The notes beneath the pieces are model-generated. The model searched no databases, was not told where the DNA came from, and was given only the letters and a program-made list of their open reading frames with translations. Positions 37,946 to 49,636 of a stretch of 64,000 nucleotides of DNA are shown piece by piece. A program made the translations under genes and the position numbers. The first letter of the stretch is position 1. Each line of letters opens with the position of its first letter. The stretch comes from Phanerodontia chrysosporium (Eukaryota > Basidiomycota > Agaricomycetes > Polyporales > Phanerochaetaceae), in NCBI GenBank assembly GCA_001910725.1, contig MJGA01000008.1:248001-312000 (forward strand). The letters are read 5' to 3'.

Positions 37946-39893
37946 TCAACCGTTCCGACAAGTGGCGGTGTGGCAGGACGCCCCTACAACCGCAGCAACA
38001 CGCTCATGGCGCGGAACGAGCCTGATGCAAAACGGCACGGGGAGCGCCCAGAAAGTCCGTCGTACTCTTTCAGGTCTATCGGCGCGTCGGACAATTGTCG
38101 CATGTCAAATGCCCAGAGCAGGCCCGCGACGGAGAGGAAGATTTCGTGTTCAGCGAGCGCGATGGCCGGGCAGATGCGGCGGCTGCAGGGCACAGTCAAT
38201 CTATGCCCGCAGTGTGGCGAAACTCGGAAAGAGCTCTCTCACCCAGCCCCGAACGTCCAGTGGTCGCGCTGGTATGGGTCCGCGAGCTTCGCCGACTCGG
38301 CGCTCGAGCGTTCGTCGTCGATGTAGCGATCGGGCTGTACATGCGGGTCAGAGATGTCAAGCAGCGCAAGTACAGAATGACGGCTCACGTCAAACTTCTC
38401 GGGATTGGGATAGCGCTGAGAGTCATGGTGCATGGTGTACTCCACATCTCTGTCAGCTTGATCATAGTTGAAAGAAACAAAATGCTCATACAGTATTCAG
38501 GATGACGGCTGTATCTTTCGGAATCTTGTAACCGCGGTAGCTGAAATCCTCCGTAGACATATGAGGCGTGCCGAGCCAGAACGGGTTGTGCACGCGCTCA
38601 ATCTCCTGGATGGCTGATTAGTACCTGCCCAAATCTTATTGATATACTCACCTTGACGATGGCGCGGACGTACGGGAGATCCTTCGCATCCTCGGCCTGA
38701 GGCAGGCGGTCGCGACCGACGACACGATCAAGCTCCATCTGCGCCTGCGCTTGCACCTCCGGAAGCACAGAGATATGGGCGGCAAACCACTGCTTGATGG
38801 CAGCTGTGCTCTCGACGCCGCCAACAAGGAACCCGCAACATAGTAGAATAATGTCGAGGTCGTCGAGGCGCTCCTTATCCTTGACATCTAGCAGGAACTT
38901 GGCCATGCAGTCTGGGACATTGTCTCCCGCATCAATCTGGCGCTTGACGTCGCGAACGAGGCCTCCGCAGGTGTCTACAAAGTGTTGGTGGAGACGCTGG
39001 CTGCGTTCGATCATCGTGAAGGCGGGGAAATTACGAAGGAAAGGCACGAAGTCGACCCAATTCGAGACAGGGCCGGTGCAATTCCTGCAAGTATGGTTAG
39101 AGGCTGGATAAACATGTACGATATAAGGATCGTACATGAATTCCCGAGACAGTGTGAGCCAATGGTGGATGAAAGGGTCGTCTATGGATTCTGTCCGGGT
39201 ACCAAAGACTATTGTCATGATGTTGTTCAGAGCGAGGCGACCGAGATATGCCTGAGGGCTGACAGGGACGAAACCCGCCTGACCGTCTGTAAGTAGGCCG
39301 CATAGCATGTCCTGAACCTCATATTCGAGGCCAGAGAGATATCCGGAGACAACTCTGTTCCCCAGGAATTGGGAGGCGAGTCGACGGTGCTTTCTCCTGC
39401 TCCATGTCGTTAGTGCAATTGTTTCACAAAGCCTGAGTACGCCACATACCAAGTGTCACCGTAGGGCGTAGTTGTGATGCCACGTCCTCTGAATATAATC
39501 TGCGATTTTACGTACATGTCTTTGCGCGAAGAGAAGATTGCACCATTTGTAATGACGAGATCCTTGACAATCTGCGAGTCGGAGATGACGACGAAAAGCT
39601 GGTTTCCTATCCACATGGAGTACAGAGGGCCGAAGGTCTTCGCCCACCTCTGAAGATTGAGCTCTGAATATTGGGAAAGGAACGGTAGACACCCTTCGGA
39701 ACGGTTGATTACACGGTCCAGACACTACGGGGAAGCGTGTCTCACCGAGTATTGGAAGTCCAATGGGGCCAGGCGGAAGCTGTTCAAGCCTCCTTGTTGT
39801 GTTGCGACGTACGACGCGAAGCAGCAGGCATATGAGGACTAGGATACCGATGGAAGCGGCGACAGTGACACTGTACTTGACTGCGCGGACCAT
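37946..39893 (-). CDS. Cytochrome P450 monooxygenase
   Basis: An N-terminal membrane anchor (VTVAASIGILVLICLLLRVV) is followed by the PPGP hinge (LEQLPPGPIGLPILG). The I-helix reads CCGFLVGGVESTAAIKQW, the K-helix ExxR is EIERVHNPFW, and the heme-binding loop is WTFGAGRRICPAIALAE with the axial cysteine. It is a microsomal monooxygenase of the B-class type typical of basidiomycete secondary or xenobiotic metabolism; the substrate cannot be read. About eight exons are inferred, including 39893-39760, the exon encoding WAKTFGPLYSMWIGNQLFVV, 38445-38250 and the final exon ending at 37946. The C-terminal PFxIRLVPRHE motif needs one extra C near 38040; as read, the frame ends early at 37984. The junction after AVILN (about 38490) is also out of phase. 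No biosynthetic partners flank it. Confidence 0.85.
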
Positions 39894-41014
39894 ACTGCGC
39901 ACAGTGAGTATCTGCTGGTAGAAATGTCTGCGCTGAGGTCGTCGATGCTGAGGTGTCTGGAGAGACGATGGATGGTAGCTGGGATGCCACAGTGCCCTTT
40001 ATACCTTCAGCCACGATCTGGCGCATCATCGACGGTCGCGTTCTCCAGAGCCAGCTCATGCGTCCTAAGCCAGAGACCACCGCATTGCAAATGAGGAAAG
40101 GCTTCCGCAACTTGCTAGTCGTGTCCGAAGGCGATGTCCGCGACAAGCGCATGCTACTCTACTCACCTTGTTCTACTTTATAGGACAAGCGCAACAGCCG
40201 GATCCTGCAAACCAGTCCTATGTTTGCCGTAACCTAGGAAATGAAGCTTGAGCTCGGTGACACTGTGCTGAGTTGCAGCCCTTACCAAAACCTATCACGG
40301 ACTATGCGCGTGCAATTATGGATTTGGTTTGCTCTGGAGACCCCCGTCTGCATAATGGGCGTGGGTCACCGTTGACTGACGGCGGTAAAGGCATCTAGGG
40401 ATCTCGGATCCAAGGAGTACCTTTGCTCTAAGGTGCGCAAACGTGGTCAGCAGCTGCGCCAGTACGCTTGTAAAACAATAGACACGCTACCTCGGATATG
40501 TACTAGGGAAGGAAACATGGAACTACGATTTTCTAGACATACGGCCATGTCAGGAAATGGGGGTTCCTCTGATTCATGGCTGGACAGCCACCTACTTACT
40601 GTGAAGTCTAAGTTCGTCGTTCGCACCATGCCCATGCAGGCTAAATAGCCAATTGTGTACGAACGTGGACCCTTTCCTAACATCCGTCACGGTAAGACGG
40701 CTGTGCTTGTGAGTAACGGAGACCATTTGGGCACTTGGTGTTGAACCGCCTCTCGGGTTCTCGGAGTTGAACTTTAGGCTGGAGTTATACTTCTTACATC
40801 ATAGTTGAGCAGCCCTGTCGCACAACGCAAGCATTATCCAGGTTGTCCAGAGAGTACCTTTGCTTTGGAATTCGGATTCGTTGAAAGGTCCGTGGGAACT
40901 AGCTGCCTGCTTTCTCAAGACATGTAATTAGACGCCGATCGACCACGTGAAGCCGACTTCCACTTTTTCCGGGACAATTCACGACTTGGTTCCAGCCTGC
41001 ACATTCTCGTCCCC
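39894..41014. promoter_or_regulatory. Divergent promoter region, P450 / DBP4
   Basis: This 1.1 kb separates two divergent start codons. Open frames are short and unsupported. A 13-base element, GAGTACCTTTGCT, occurs twice in the same orientation (40415-40427 and 40852-40864), each preceded by a partly similar CCA-containing stretch. Its meaning is unknown. Confidence 0.4.
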
Positions 41015-43697
41015 ATGGCTCAAGCAGGCCCTTCATCGTTGAAGAAGCAGAAGAAGAAACAGACTCACAATGGAATTAGGTCGTCAAAGATCAAGAAAGT
41101 GCAGGAAGTCAAGTCCATTGAGGCTCTCGAGGAAGCCGCTATGAACTATGTATGTTACTAGTGCAGTTCCGCATGCTCGTCCGTGCTCATAGGTTAACCC
41201 AGACTTGATGCTCTGCAGGAACCTCCAGCAGATCTGAAGGCCTTTGCGGATCTGCCCATCTCAGACCTCACAAAGCGCGGACTGAAGAAGGCGTTCTTCG
41301 TCGACATGACCGATATTCAGGCTAAGAGCCTGCCCGTCTCGCTCAAAGGCAAGGACGTCCTCGGAGCTGCGCGGACAGGTAGCGGGAAGACACTTGCGTT
41401 CCTTATCCCTGTGCTGGAGCTGTTGTACAGAAGAAAATGGGGTCCGCAAGATGGTCTGGGAGCTCTGATCATCTCCCCTACCCGCGAGTTGGTGCGTGGT
41501 GTGAACGCTCCGTTACAGACAAGTGATTGACTTCTACGCAGGCTGTGCAAATATTTGAAGTATTACGGTCGATCGGAGGCTACCACACCTTCTCTGCCGG
41601 TTTGGTGATTGGCGGCAAGAACCTGAAGGATGAACGTGAACGTTTGTCAAGAATGAACATACTTGTCGCAACTCCTGGACGCCTGTTACAACATATGGAT
41701 CAGACTATCGGCTTTGAATGCGACAATCTGCAGTTGTTAGGTGCGTCTGTTATTTAGAGATGCGCACCACTATACTCATCGTGTATATCCAGTACTTGAC
41801 GAAGCTGATCGAATATTGGACATGGGATTCCACAAGACCTTGACGGCACTTCTCTCGCACTTACCAAAATCACGCCAGACTTTGCTCTTCTCTGCCACCC
41901 AGACCAAGTCAGTGTCCGACCTTGCGCGGCTGTCGTTGAAGGACCCAGTGTATGTCTCGACGCAGGAGGAGGAGACAAGCAGCGCCATGCCCAAGACACT
42001 CGAGCAGCATTATGCCGTCGTCGAGTTGGACCGGAAGCTCGATGTGCTCTGGAGTTTCATCAAGACGCACCTGCAGAGCAAGACGCTCGTATTCATGTCG
42101 TGCTGCAAGCAGGTGCGCTTCGTCTTCGAGACGTTTTGCAAGATGCATCCGGGTATCCCGCTGCTGCACCTTCACGGAAAGCAGAAGCAGATGACGCGCC
42201 TTGCGACGTTTCAGCGCTTCACATCGATGAAGCACGCCGTACTCTTCGCGACAGATATCGCCGCGCGAGGTCTCGACTTCCCTGCGGTCGACTGGGTGGT
42301 ACAGGTTGATGCACCCGAGGACGCAGAGACGTACATCCATCGTGTCGGTCGCACGGCGCGGTACGAGAGCGCGGGTAAGGCGTTGCTGCTCCTAGCGCCG
42401 AGCGAAGAGGAGGGAATGAAGGCAGCGCTAGCGAAGAAGAACATCGAGGTCGCTAAGATCAAGATTAAGGCGAGCAAGACGCACAGCATACAGAACCAGC
42501 TGCAGAAGTTGTGCTTCGAGGACCCAGAGATTAAATATCTTGGCCAGCGAGTGAGTTCACTCGTGCGCATGTATCATTCCCTTACTCACCTGACTCGCCG
42601 CAGGCTTTCGTATCCTACCTGCGCTCTATCCATGTTATGAAGGATAAGTCGATCTTCAAATTGGAAGAGCTACCTGTTCAGCGTTATGCTGAGGCTCTCG
42701 GGTTACCTGGCGCTCCTAAGATCAAGTTCCTCAACAAAGAAATTGCGAAGGCAAAGAAGAACGCTTCACACGCGATTGCCAACGCAGGAAATATGTCTAA
42801 GCTCAATAAGCCAGACGAATCCGAGGATGAATCCGAAAGCGAGGGCGAGTCAGCGGAAAGCTCAGGGGAAGAAGACGAAAAGTCTAAGTCTGAATCGCCT
42901 GCAAAGTCCGAAAAGGTACATTCAAGAGCCACTCTGCAGTGACGGACTCATACTTACCCATCTACCAGCCCAAAGTCAGAACGAAGTATGACCGTATGTT
43001 CGAGCGCAAGAATCAAAACATCCTCTCCGAGCACTTCACCAAGCTCGTCGAACACTCTGATGCGGGTGATTCGGACGACGACTTCATCACACTCAAGCGC
43101 GCTGACCACGAGCTTGACGAGGCCGCACTGCAGGAGCACGAGGTAATGTCGAAGCGCAAGCAGCGGCTTGCGCTCTCGAAGAAGGCGCTCGCGGCGCGCG
43201 GGCCCAAGGGATCAAAGCTCGTCTTCGACGACGAGGGTCAGGCGCACGAGATCTACGAACTCAAGCGCACCGAGGAGGTCTTCCGCGGCGAGGACGAGGT
43301 GCGCGAGGCAGGGCGCCGCTTCGCGGAGGAGGAGCGCGGCAGGCTCCAGCAGGCGGATGTTGTCGACCGTGTCGTCGCGAAGGAGAAGAAGAAGGAGAAG
43401 AAGCGCAAGCGCAAGGAGCGCGAGCGGGAGGTGCGTCTATTTGCTCGCGTCCTTCTGTGCACTGTCGCTGACGTGTCTTGTTCGCAGGAGATGATGGGGT
43501 CCGACGACGAGGGTGTTGCTCTGGCGCCCATGATCGACCCCGTGGAAGACGACGGCTACGTCAGCCCCGACTTTGACCTGCCGCCGTCATCAGACGAAGA
43601 GGACGCCCCGCCGCCGCCCAAGCGTGCGAAGAGCACGAAGTCTGCTCTTGCAGAGGAAGAGGAGCGCGCATTACAGCTGCTCCGTAGTAGGAGGTAG
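41015..43697 (+). CDS. DBP4: DEAD-box ATP-dependent RNA helicase DBP4 (DDX10)
   Basis: Dbp4 works in the nucleolus on early 18S rRNA maturation, helping release U14 snoRNA. The helicase motifs appear in order: Q motif region (MTDIQ), motif [15 protein letters not shown], motif II VLDEADR, SAT, motif V DIAARGLD and motif [10 protein letters not shown]. The Dbp4-specific part follows: [18 protein letters not shown], an acidic serine-rich linker, [18 protein letters not shown], and a lysine-rich coiled stretch before an acidic end. Seven exons (41015-41149, 41219-41491, 41542-41740, 41793-42550, 42604-42915, 42969-43430 and 43488-43697) give 782 aa with perfect phase and no break. The motif-II position reads DEAD, as expected. 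Confidence 0.96.
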
Positions 43698-43993
43698 CTT
43701 TCGATGTTATTCACTCCTGTTACCTATTCGCGTATCTATCCATATTTGCTTATGGCCTCGGATGAGATCGTATCAAGCACTCTGCGAGAGTCCGTCTCAG
43801 TCCAGCGCAACACGACGCCCTACATCCTTCCTGTACTGCACGCATTCTTGCTTCGCTTGGATGTCCATGTTCCAGAGTCAATCTCGACCTATGCTGGCAG
43901 CTTGGTGAATTTATTTATAGGTGTGTAGTACCCCCGCATTACAGTAACATTACAATATCATCCCCAGATAAACCAAACGAAATATTTCTAACT

Positions 43994-45877
43994 TCACCGG
44001 CGGTGCTTGCCCACGACCTTGATGAAGGCCGCCTTGACCACGTTAGCAGCCTTCTCGCAGTCCTTCTTGCTTAACGCAGACGTCACGGCGAGCCTTATGC
44101 TCGGCCGCACCTCCGTGAGCTCCTGGCCGCGCAGCCGCTTCGCACGAGTGACCATCACACCCTGGGCCAGCGCCTCGTCAACGATGTCCTGGAGGATCTT
44201 CTCCTCGAGCTCGGCGTCGAAGACCTCGGGATCTCGCGGGTGCGGCGACAAGGGGTTCGAGAGCTTTCCGGATGTGGAACTCATGGCAGGCGACGCAAGC
44301 GCGGTGGGCAGCAGATGCGTGGGCGACGGCAGACGAACATAGAGATGGATCATGGGCGACGCAGGGTGGGAAGGAATAGCGATGCAGTCCACCCTGTCGA
44401 GCACTGCGCGAACAGCGCGCACGTTCTCCTGCAGCGTGGTGAGGATGGATGGGGTGTTGCGCAGGATGTTGATACCCTCTGACGCAGCCACACTAAGCAA
44501 CGGTGGCATAGCAGCAGAGAAGACGAATGAAGTTCCGTTGATACGCTGCATTGGCGCCGTTAGCCACTACACTCGCCAAAATGCTTGCAAAGCTTACCTG
44601 GTGGTTGACAACAATATGTGAACCAGCACAGAAACCACCGCAAGCAGTCAGACCATTAGCAAGAGAACCCACAAGCATGTCGACTTGTGATGCCTGATCA
44701 AATCTTTCAGCAATGCAAGGATCGATACAATGCCATGCACGTACCGGAACATTGTAGAGTTCAGTCAATCCGCGACCGGTCCTACCGACACTGCCGAACG
44801 AGAGACTCTCATCGAGGATGAGACGATACTTGTATTTCAGCTTGAGCTCAACCTGGGGGTTTAATGGAATGAGTTACGGAACCCACTGACAATAGGCGTA
44901 CACTCACGAGTTTGGGCAAATCAGACATAGCACCATCATGATCAAAGATACCCTCCGTAACGATGAAGCGTCGAGTGAGCGGCCCCTTCTTCTTCCGCCT
45001 CTCCTTCTCCGTACTCTCTAGCACCTGTTCCAGACTCTTCATGTCGTTATGATCGTACCACCTGATTGTCGACCGCGAGATTTGGAGACCCTTCTGAATA
45101 GCGAAGTTGACCCCACGATCGGCAACGATGATGTCTCCACGTTTGCAGAAAGCCGGAATGACGGACGAGATGGTTGAGAAGGCCTGGGCATAGATGATAG
45201 CGGCCTCGGTACCCAAGAAGTCCGCTATGTCCTGCTCCAGTTGGATATGAACGTCTGGTGATGTCTCAGAGACCGCCGACTTTAGAGATGTATGACGCAG
45301 TTACCTTGTGTACCATAGAAACCTGGGGGGCCGCAGCTTCCCAAACCATACCTCACCAATGTGTCAATAGAGCGCTCCTTGATGGTTTCGTTGCCAGCAA
45401 GGCCGGTGAAGTTGTAGCTGGCGAGGTTCGTGACGGTCTTCCCGTTAGACAGCTTAGGTTTCGGGCCAGTGGGTCCAACAATGACAGGAGAGTTGTTGAT
45501 CTCGGCCTGCTCTCGCTCATCGAGGGGCGCTCCTAGTGGCTCCGGTGACCATTCATCGACCAATTCGTCAATTTCCTACACGCAGGTTAGGTATGATCGA
45601 GGGACCAAAGCGCGTCATTACGCACTTTCTCGTCGAACTGAATGAAGTGTTTGCCTGAGTTGTCCGCACGCGTACGCGACTGCAGGAGAGTCCTGATTGC
45701 GAACAGAATCAGGATGACCTCGAGGAGAGTGCGGCCGGGGTCGTTCTGATGTGATGACTTGACATAACGAGCAACAACGGCAGAACCGGGTATCTTGTAG
45801 AAGGTCGTCTCGAGAGTGGTATACGACTGGGAAAGAAACGTGAAGAGTGGCTCCAGGGCCGTCGTGGTCGTGTTCAT
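43994..45877 (-). CDS. LCB1: Serine palmitoyltransferase subunit 1
   Basis: LCB1 pairs with LCB2 in the ER membrane to condense serine with palmitoyl-CoA, the first step of sphingolipid synthesis. An N-terminal membrane helix ([16 protein letters not shown]) is followed by the alpha-oxoamine synthase fold: [75 protein letters not shown], and [19 protein letters not shown]. The PLP-binding lysine of LCB2 is absent, as expected for the LCB1 subunit. Six exons are inferred: 45877-45626, 45575-45305, 45254-44908, 44852-44745, 44693-44598 and 44545-43994. They give 541 aa in phase without breaks. The start lies 178 bases from the start of the divergent coiled-coil protein gene, so they share a compact promoter. 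Confidence 0.96.
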
Positions 45878-46055
45878 CTTGCCACGACGAGGTGGTGGTC
45901 GGAGGCAAGAATATCTTCTCGATATTCGGCAACATTTCCCCGGGCGCTTCGAGGTTCGCGCGCAGGTTCGACGGCAAGCCTGAGGGCGGTGTTCCCGACT
46001 CAAACCTCGACGACTACCAAGAACGCGACAACGGCGAGTCTGAGCTGCGGCGACG
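45878..46055. promoter_or_regulatory. Compact divergent promoter, LCB1 / coiled-coil gene
   Basis: Only 178 bases lie between the two inferred start codons. No specific element is recognised. Confidence 0.4.
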
Positions 46056-48475
46056 ATGGCGACAGCTTCTACGCACAGAGCCGCGGCATCCATCTCTCAG
46101 ACTCGCCTCGCTCCCCCTGCTCCGGATGGCAGGCCAAGGCGAATGACCTCTCCATCCTTGCCCCCGCCGGCACCTCTTGACCTCGTTAGTAGCATCTGTT
46201 TAGCACCCATGGCCCACTTTTCATCTCTCTTTGCAGCCGGAGCCGATGACTTATGGTCGCGCTCGACCACCCTCGCCGTTGCGCAATGAGGTGACCGCGG
46301 AACCCGACACAATCAGCGAAAGCGGCTCAGAGCGCAACTCGGTCGAGTCCCGGGATCGCTTCCAATGGGGCGATAGGGTCACCTCGCCCTCCCCTTCCGT
46401 TGCCCAGTTCGCGGCGAATTTCGCTCAGAGGGTCGGCTCGCTCGTGAGCAACAAATCAAGCACTCACTTGCCCACGGACGAGGAGCTCATGGCGGAGGCT
46501 GAGCGTGAGCGCGAGCGCACCAGACGTGAAGCTGAACGTATTCTGAGCCGCGAGGCTGAGTCTAAGCGTTTGGAGGAACGCGTGTTGGCCATGCTAGACA
46601 GCGATATGCGCAAGCTGTCGACCCCAGCACCCCCAGCAATGTCCAAGACTCCGGATCCCCCATCTCCCTCCGGATCTAACAAGGACGGCACTGGATGGCT
46701 GTCGGCCTTCAAGAACAAGCTTACGCCAACCAAGGAGCCCCTCACTCCCGCGCAACAGATCATCCACGAGACCAAAGCGCGAGAGAAGGAGATTGCGAAG
46801 GAAGAGAAGAAGATTGAGAAAGAGAAGAAGGAAGCGGAGAAAGAGATGAAGAAGATCGTCAAGAAACAGGCCAAACAGCGTAGCGGTGACTGGCCCTCCT
46901 CGCCTGAGAACAAGTTCAGTGACCCGGCGTTCATGAACCTGCATCCACCTGGACAGTCATCACAGGCTCCAGCTCGACAAATGACTGGGTCGCCGTGTCA
47001 CCTTCGCCAGATCGTCAGATTAGCCTGCCGCCAAGCCTTGCTCCTTCCCCTATGCGTAGCAATGAGAACCGCTCGACGTCTCCGGGACGCAATGGTCCTC
47101 CGCTCTACGCTCAATTCAACTCGGAAGGATCACTAGACATCCCCGCGACTTTGCTCACAATTGCTACTCGGTTCGAGAAACTGGAACGTTGGACGGTCGG
47201 TCACGTCCGTGCTCTCGAAGAGCGCATGGACGACGTCGAACGCTGGCTCGTTGACAAAGAGAAGGAGAAGGAGAAGGAGAAGGAACAGTCTGCCGGTAAT
47301 GGTGTTCAAGTGCACAGAACAGGAGAGCCGGCCACTCTGGAGGCAGCTGTTGGGGAGCTTCGAGAGGAGATTGCAGAGGTCCAAGGCCGCATTGGCGAGC
47401 TCGGTCGGGAGATGGCCAAGATGATTACTGCTCCAGGCAACCTCTCCTCTGGCCCATCTCGTGGCTCCGCTTCCATAGCCAGATCACCGTCTGCCAGCTC
47501 TTCAATCGCTCTGCGTTCCATGTCTACATCAGTATCCACTGCACCGCGCACCTCAACCCCTCCGAAATCGGTCAAGGAGCCCAGCACCTCTCCCATCACC
47601 ACTCCCGGTGCACCCTCAAGAACTCGCTTGCCGTATCCCACTGGCGACTATGCTACTCCACCTGACAGTGTTCACATCGCGCAAGGTGCATTTTCCCCGC
47701 CTGGGTCGCCCCCTAACACCAGCCTTAGTCGCCGTGTCTCTGTCTCAGGTCTGCCATCGACTGGATCGGACTACTTCGCTTTGAACAGCAGCTCCTCTTC
47801 CGGTCTTCCTGCACGCGCCGTGAGCCCTCCATCGCTTCCCACGCCGCCGCCTCACGCTGAGCTCCGTCGTCCGAGCGTGAGCCCGACACCCCGAAAGCGC
47901 TACACTGTTGCTCTCGGCGACTCCATCATGTCCTCAGACCGCGGGCGCAGCTCGCGGGAGTCGTCAGTCGCCCCACAATCGGTGTCGCCTGTGTCCATGT
48001 CCACATCGGCAGACACCACCGACGACTCGGACGGCATGAACGACGAGACCATCGGGAAGACTGCGGCTCGGCGCTCTGGTCTCACGGCGACCAAGTTCAA
48101 CGGCCACGACAGCGACCGCTCCTCACAGCCCTCGCCGGCGCCTTCGCGTGAGGGCCGTGCGCGTCCCGTGTCAATGTACAGCACACCTGTCTCGTCGGTG
48201 CAGAACCTCGTCGCGCCGCGCCCGTGCGCCCGCTCAACCCGCGCTTGCGCTCCCGCTCCCGCTCTCGATCGATAGACCACTTTGGCAGCGAGGCATCCGG
48301 GAGCAGTGTCCCGCCAACGCCAACTTCTGGACGTTTTGTCGACCCACTCATCACGCGCCGCCAGACGAAGGAGATCGAGGCGAGCCAGGCGCCTCCAGCG
48401 CCCAAGGTCATGCCCGGGAAGCCCAAGGTGCCCGTGGGCCAGCTCGTCGCGTTCTTTGATCAGGAGAAGCGGTAG
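46056..48475 (+). CDS. Disordered coiled-coil protein, unknown function
   Basis: Two exons (46056-46184 and 46237-48475) give about 789 aa. The order is a Pro-rich N-terminus, a long charged coiled coil (LMAEAERERERTRREAERIL and EKEIAKEEKKIEKEKKEAEK) around residues 130-290, a second coiled coil (LLTIATRFEKLERWTVGHVR, then a KEKEKEKEKE run and LREEIAEVQGRIGELGREM), and a long Ser/Pro-rich region ending VPVGQLVAFFDQEKR. No catalytic domain is seen. The architecture would suit a cortical or cytoskeletal scaffold, but this is inference only. Two single-base gaps are needed, near 46955 (a G after HPPGQ) and near 48216 (a C). With both the frame runs from the ATG to the stop at 48475. As read, the frame would end at 47136 and again at 48275. 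Confidence 0.7.
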
Positions 48476-48860
48476 CACCTACGCTTTCTGGAACTACTCG
48501 GAATGTTTTGTTCTCGCATGCTTTCGCGCTTCGCCTTTTTTTCTCGTCTTTCAGAATACCCACTCACCAGATTCGGCAATATCTATTGCTACATCCGACG
48601 CTTGGTCGGGGCGCTGCTGATGTCTCTCTGTGCTGGATTGTATTTACGACCGTTGTACGACATTGTATACGACCTGTTCACGACAGCAATTATGATCTCG
48701 TTAGCGACATGTCTCTACTCCTGGCTTGTATGCATTCGTCTATCCTTCTCATCATCACTGCGTACGCTTGCCCGTGTGGGTCCACTGCAAGGTCGTCAGC
48801 ATACTCCAACGGGCAGTTCGCCGCCACGTAAGATCTTTCCACTCCGGGAACATCATTGGC
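48476..48860. other. Convergent intergenic region
   Basis: This 385-base T-rich stretch lies between the coiled-coil protein stop and the 3' end of the third Clp1-like locus. No gene is seen. Confidence 0.45.
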
Positions 48861-49636
48861 TCACCCGTGGGCGGGAGGGACCATCACACCGCACGCCTGC
48901 AAGTCACGCACCAGCTGAGAAACCCTCCAGCACGCGTTCAGGGTCCTTTGCATCCGGACGTCGTGAGCACCCAGGGCAACGAGATTCCAATGCGCTCTCC
49001 ATATCTGATGGAGGAACCCGCGGACCTCTGGCGGCTGGGCGCACATCGCGACCTCGCTCGCCGCGCTCGCGATCCACGCGGACTACTCAAACACCTCGAG
49101 CCACGACGCCGTCTTGTCGACCTTGCGCGCCACGCCGGGCACCGTGCCGGGCGGCGGCATGGACAGGCCTTGAGCAGCGCGAACACGTTCCCGGAGTACA
49201 TGAGATGCAGCAGCGGCTCGACGCCCGCCGCCGGGTCGGGCACGCACACGGGCACGGGGCGCAGCCCCAGCGCGGTCGCTGTCGTCGTGAGCGCGGGCGA
49301 GCGCGACTCGGCGGGGATGTGCTGCGGCCCCCCCGCCGCCCCGACGCGCCGCTCGGTTGCCGGCCAGGTGATGTGCGTGCAGTATGCGGCCAAGACGACG
49401 TGGTGCACTGGGAGCATGACATCATCGCGCGCGGCTCGTCCGGCCGCCTGGGCGGCATGGAGCGCGGTGGATACAGGCATTAGCAGATGGGACGGTGTCG
49501 TCGACAGCGCGAAGTCGTCCATCACTATCTCGAGCATCCGTGACAGCGCTTTCGGCGGCGGCTTGCCACGGACTGTCGCGATCGGTCCCCACGGCCTGCG
49601 AATGGTGTAAGATGCCACCGCCACATTGTCTGTCAC
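48861..49636 (-). pseudogene. Clp1-like locus 3, frame broken with internal stop
   Basis: The minus strand encodes TTPSHLLMPVS, LPVHHVVLAAYCTHI, VPVCVPDPAAGVEPLLHLMY with SGNVFALLKA, and in the next frame MPPPGTVPGVARKVDKTASW, then IWRAHWNLVALGAHDVRMQR and LNACWRVSQLV. These align in order with Clp1-like protein 2 (SHLL, PTHKMILYTQCGD, VPHPESFPVVHEYLYT, NMxAL, ACWTVL). Two lesions are visible. A one-base gap near 49169, in a C run, resembles the other assembly-type gaps. An in-frame TAG at 49083-49085, between WLEVFE and SAWIASAASE, is not a homopolymer gap. The true 5' end is not found: stops precede 49636, and a splice to an upstream exon is possible. It is either a recent pseudogene or a gene with one miscalled base. 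Confidence 0.5.

Noticed and set aside
40415..40864. Repeated 13-base GAGTACCTTTGCT element as a possible transposon end
   Set aside because: The copies are direct, not inverted, there is no transposase frame between them and no target duplication was seen.
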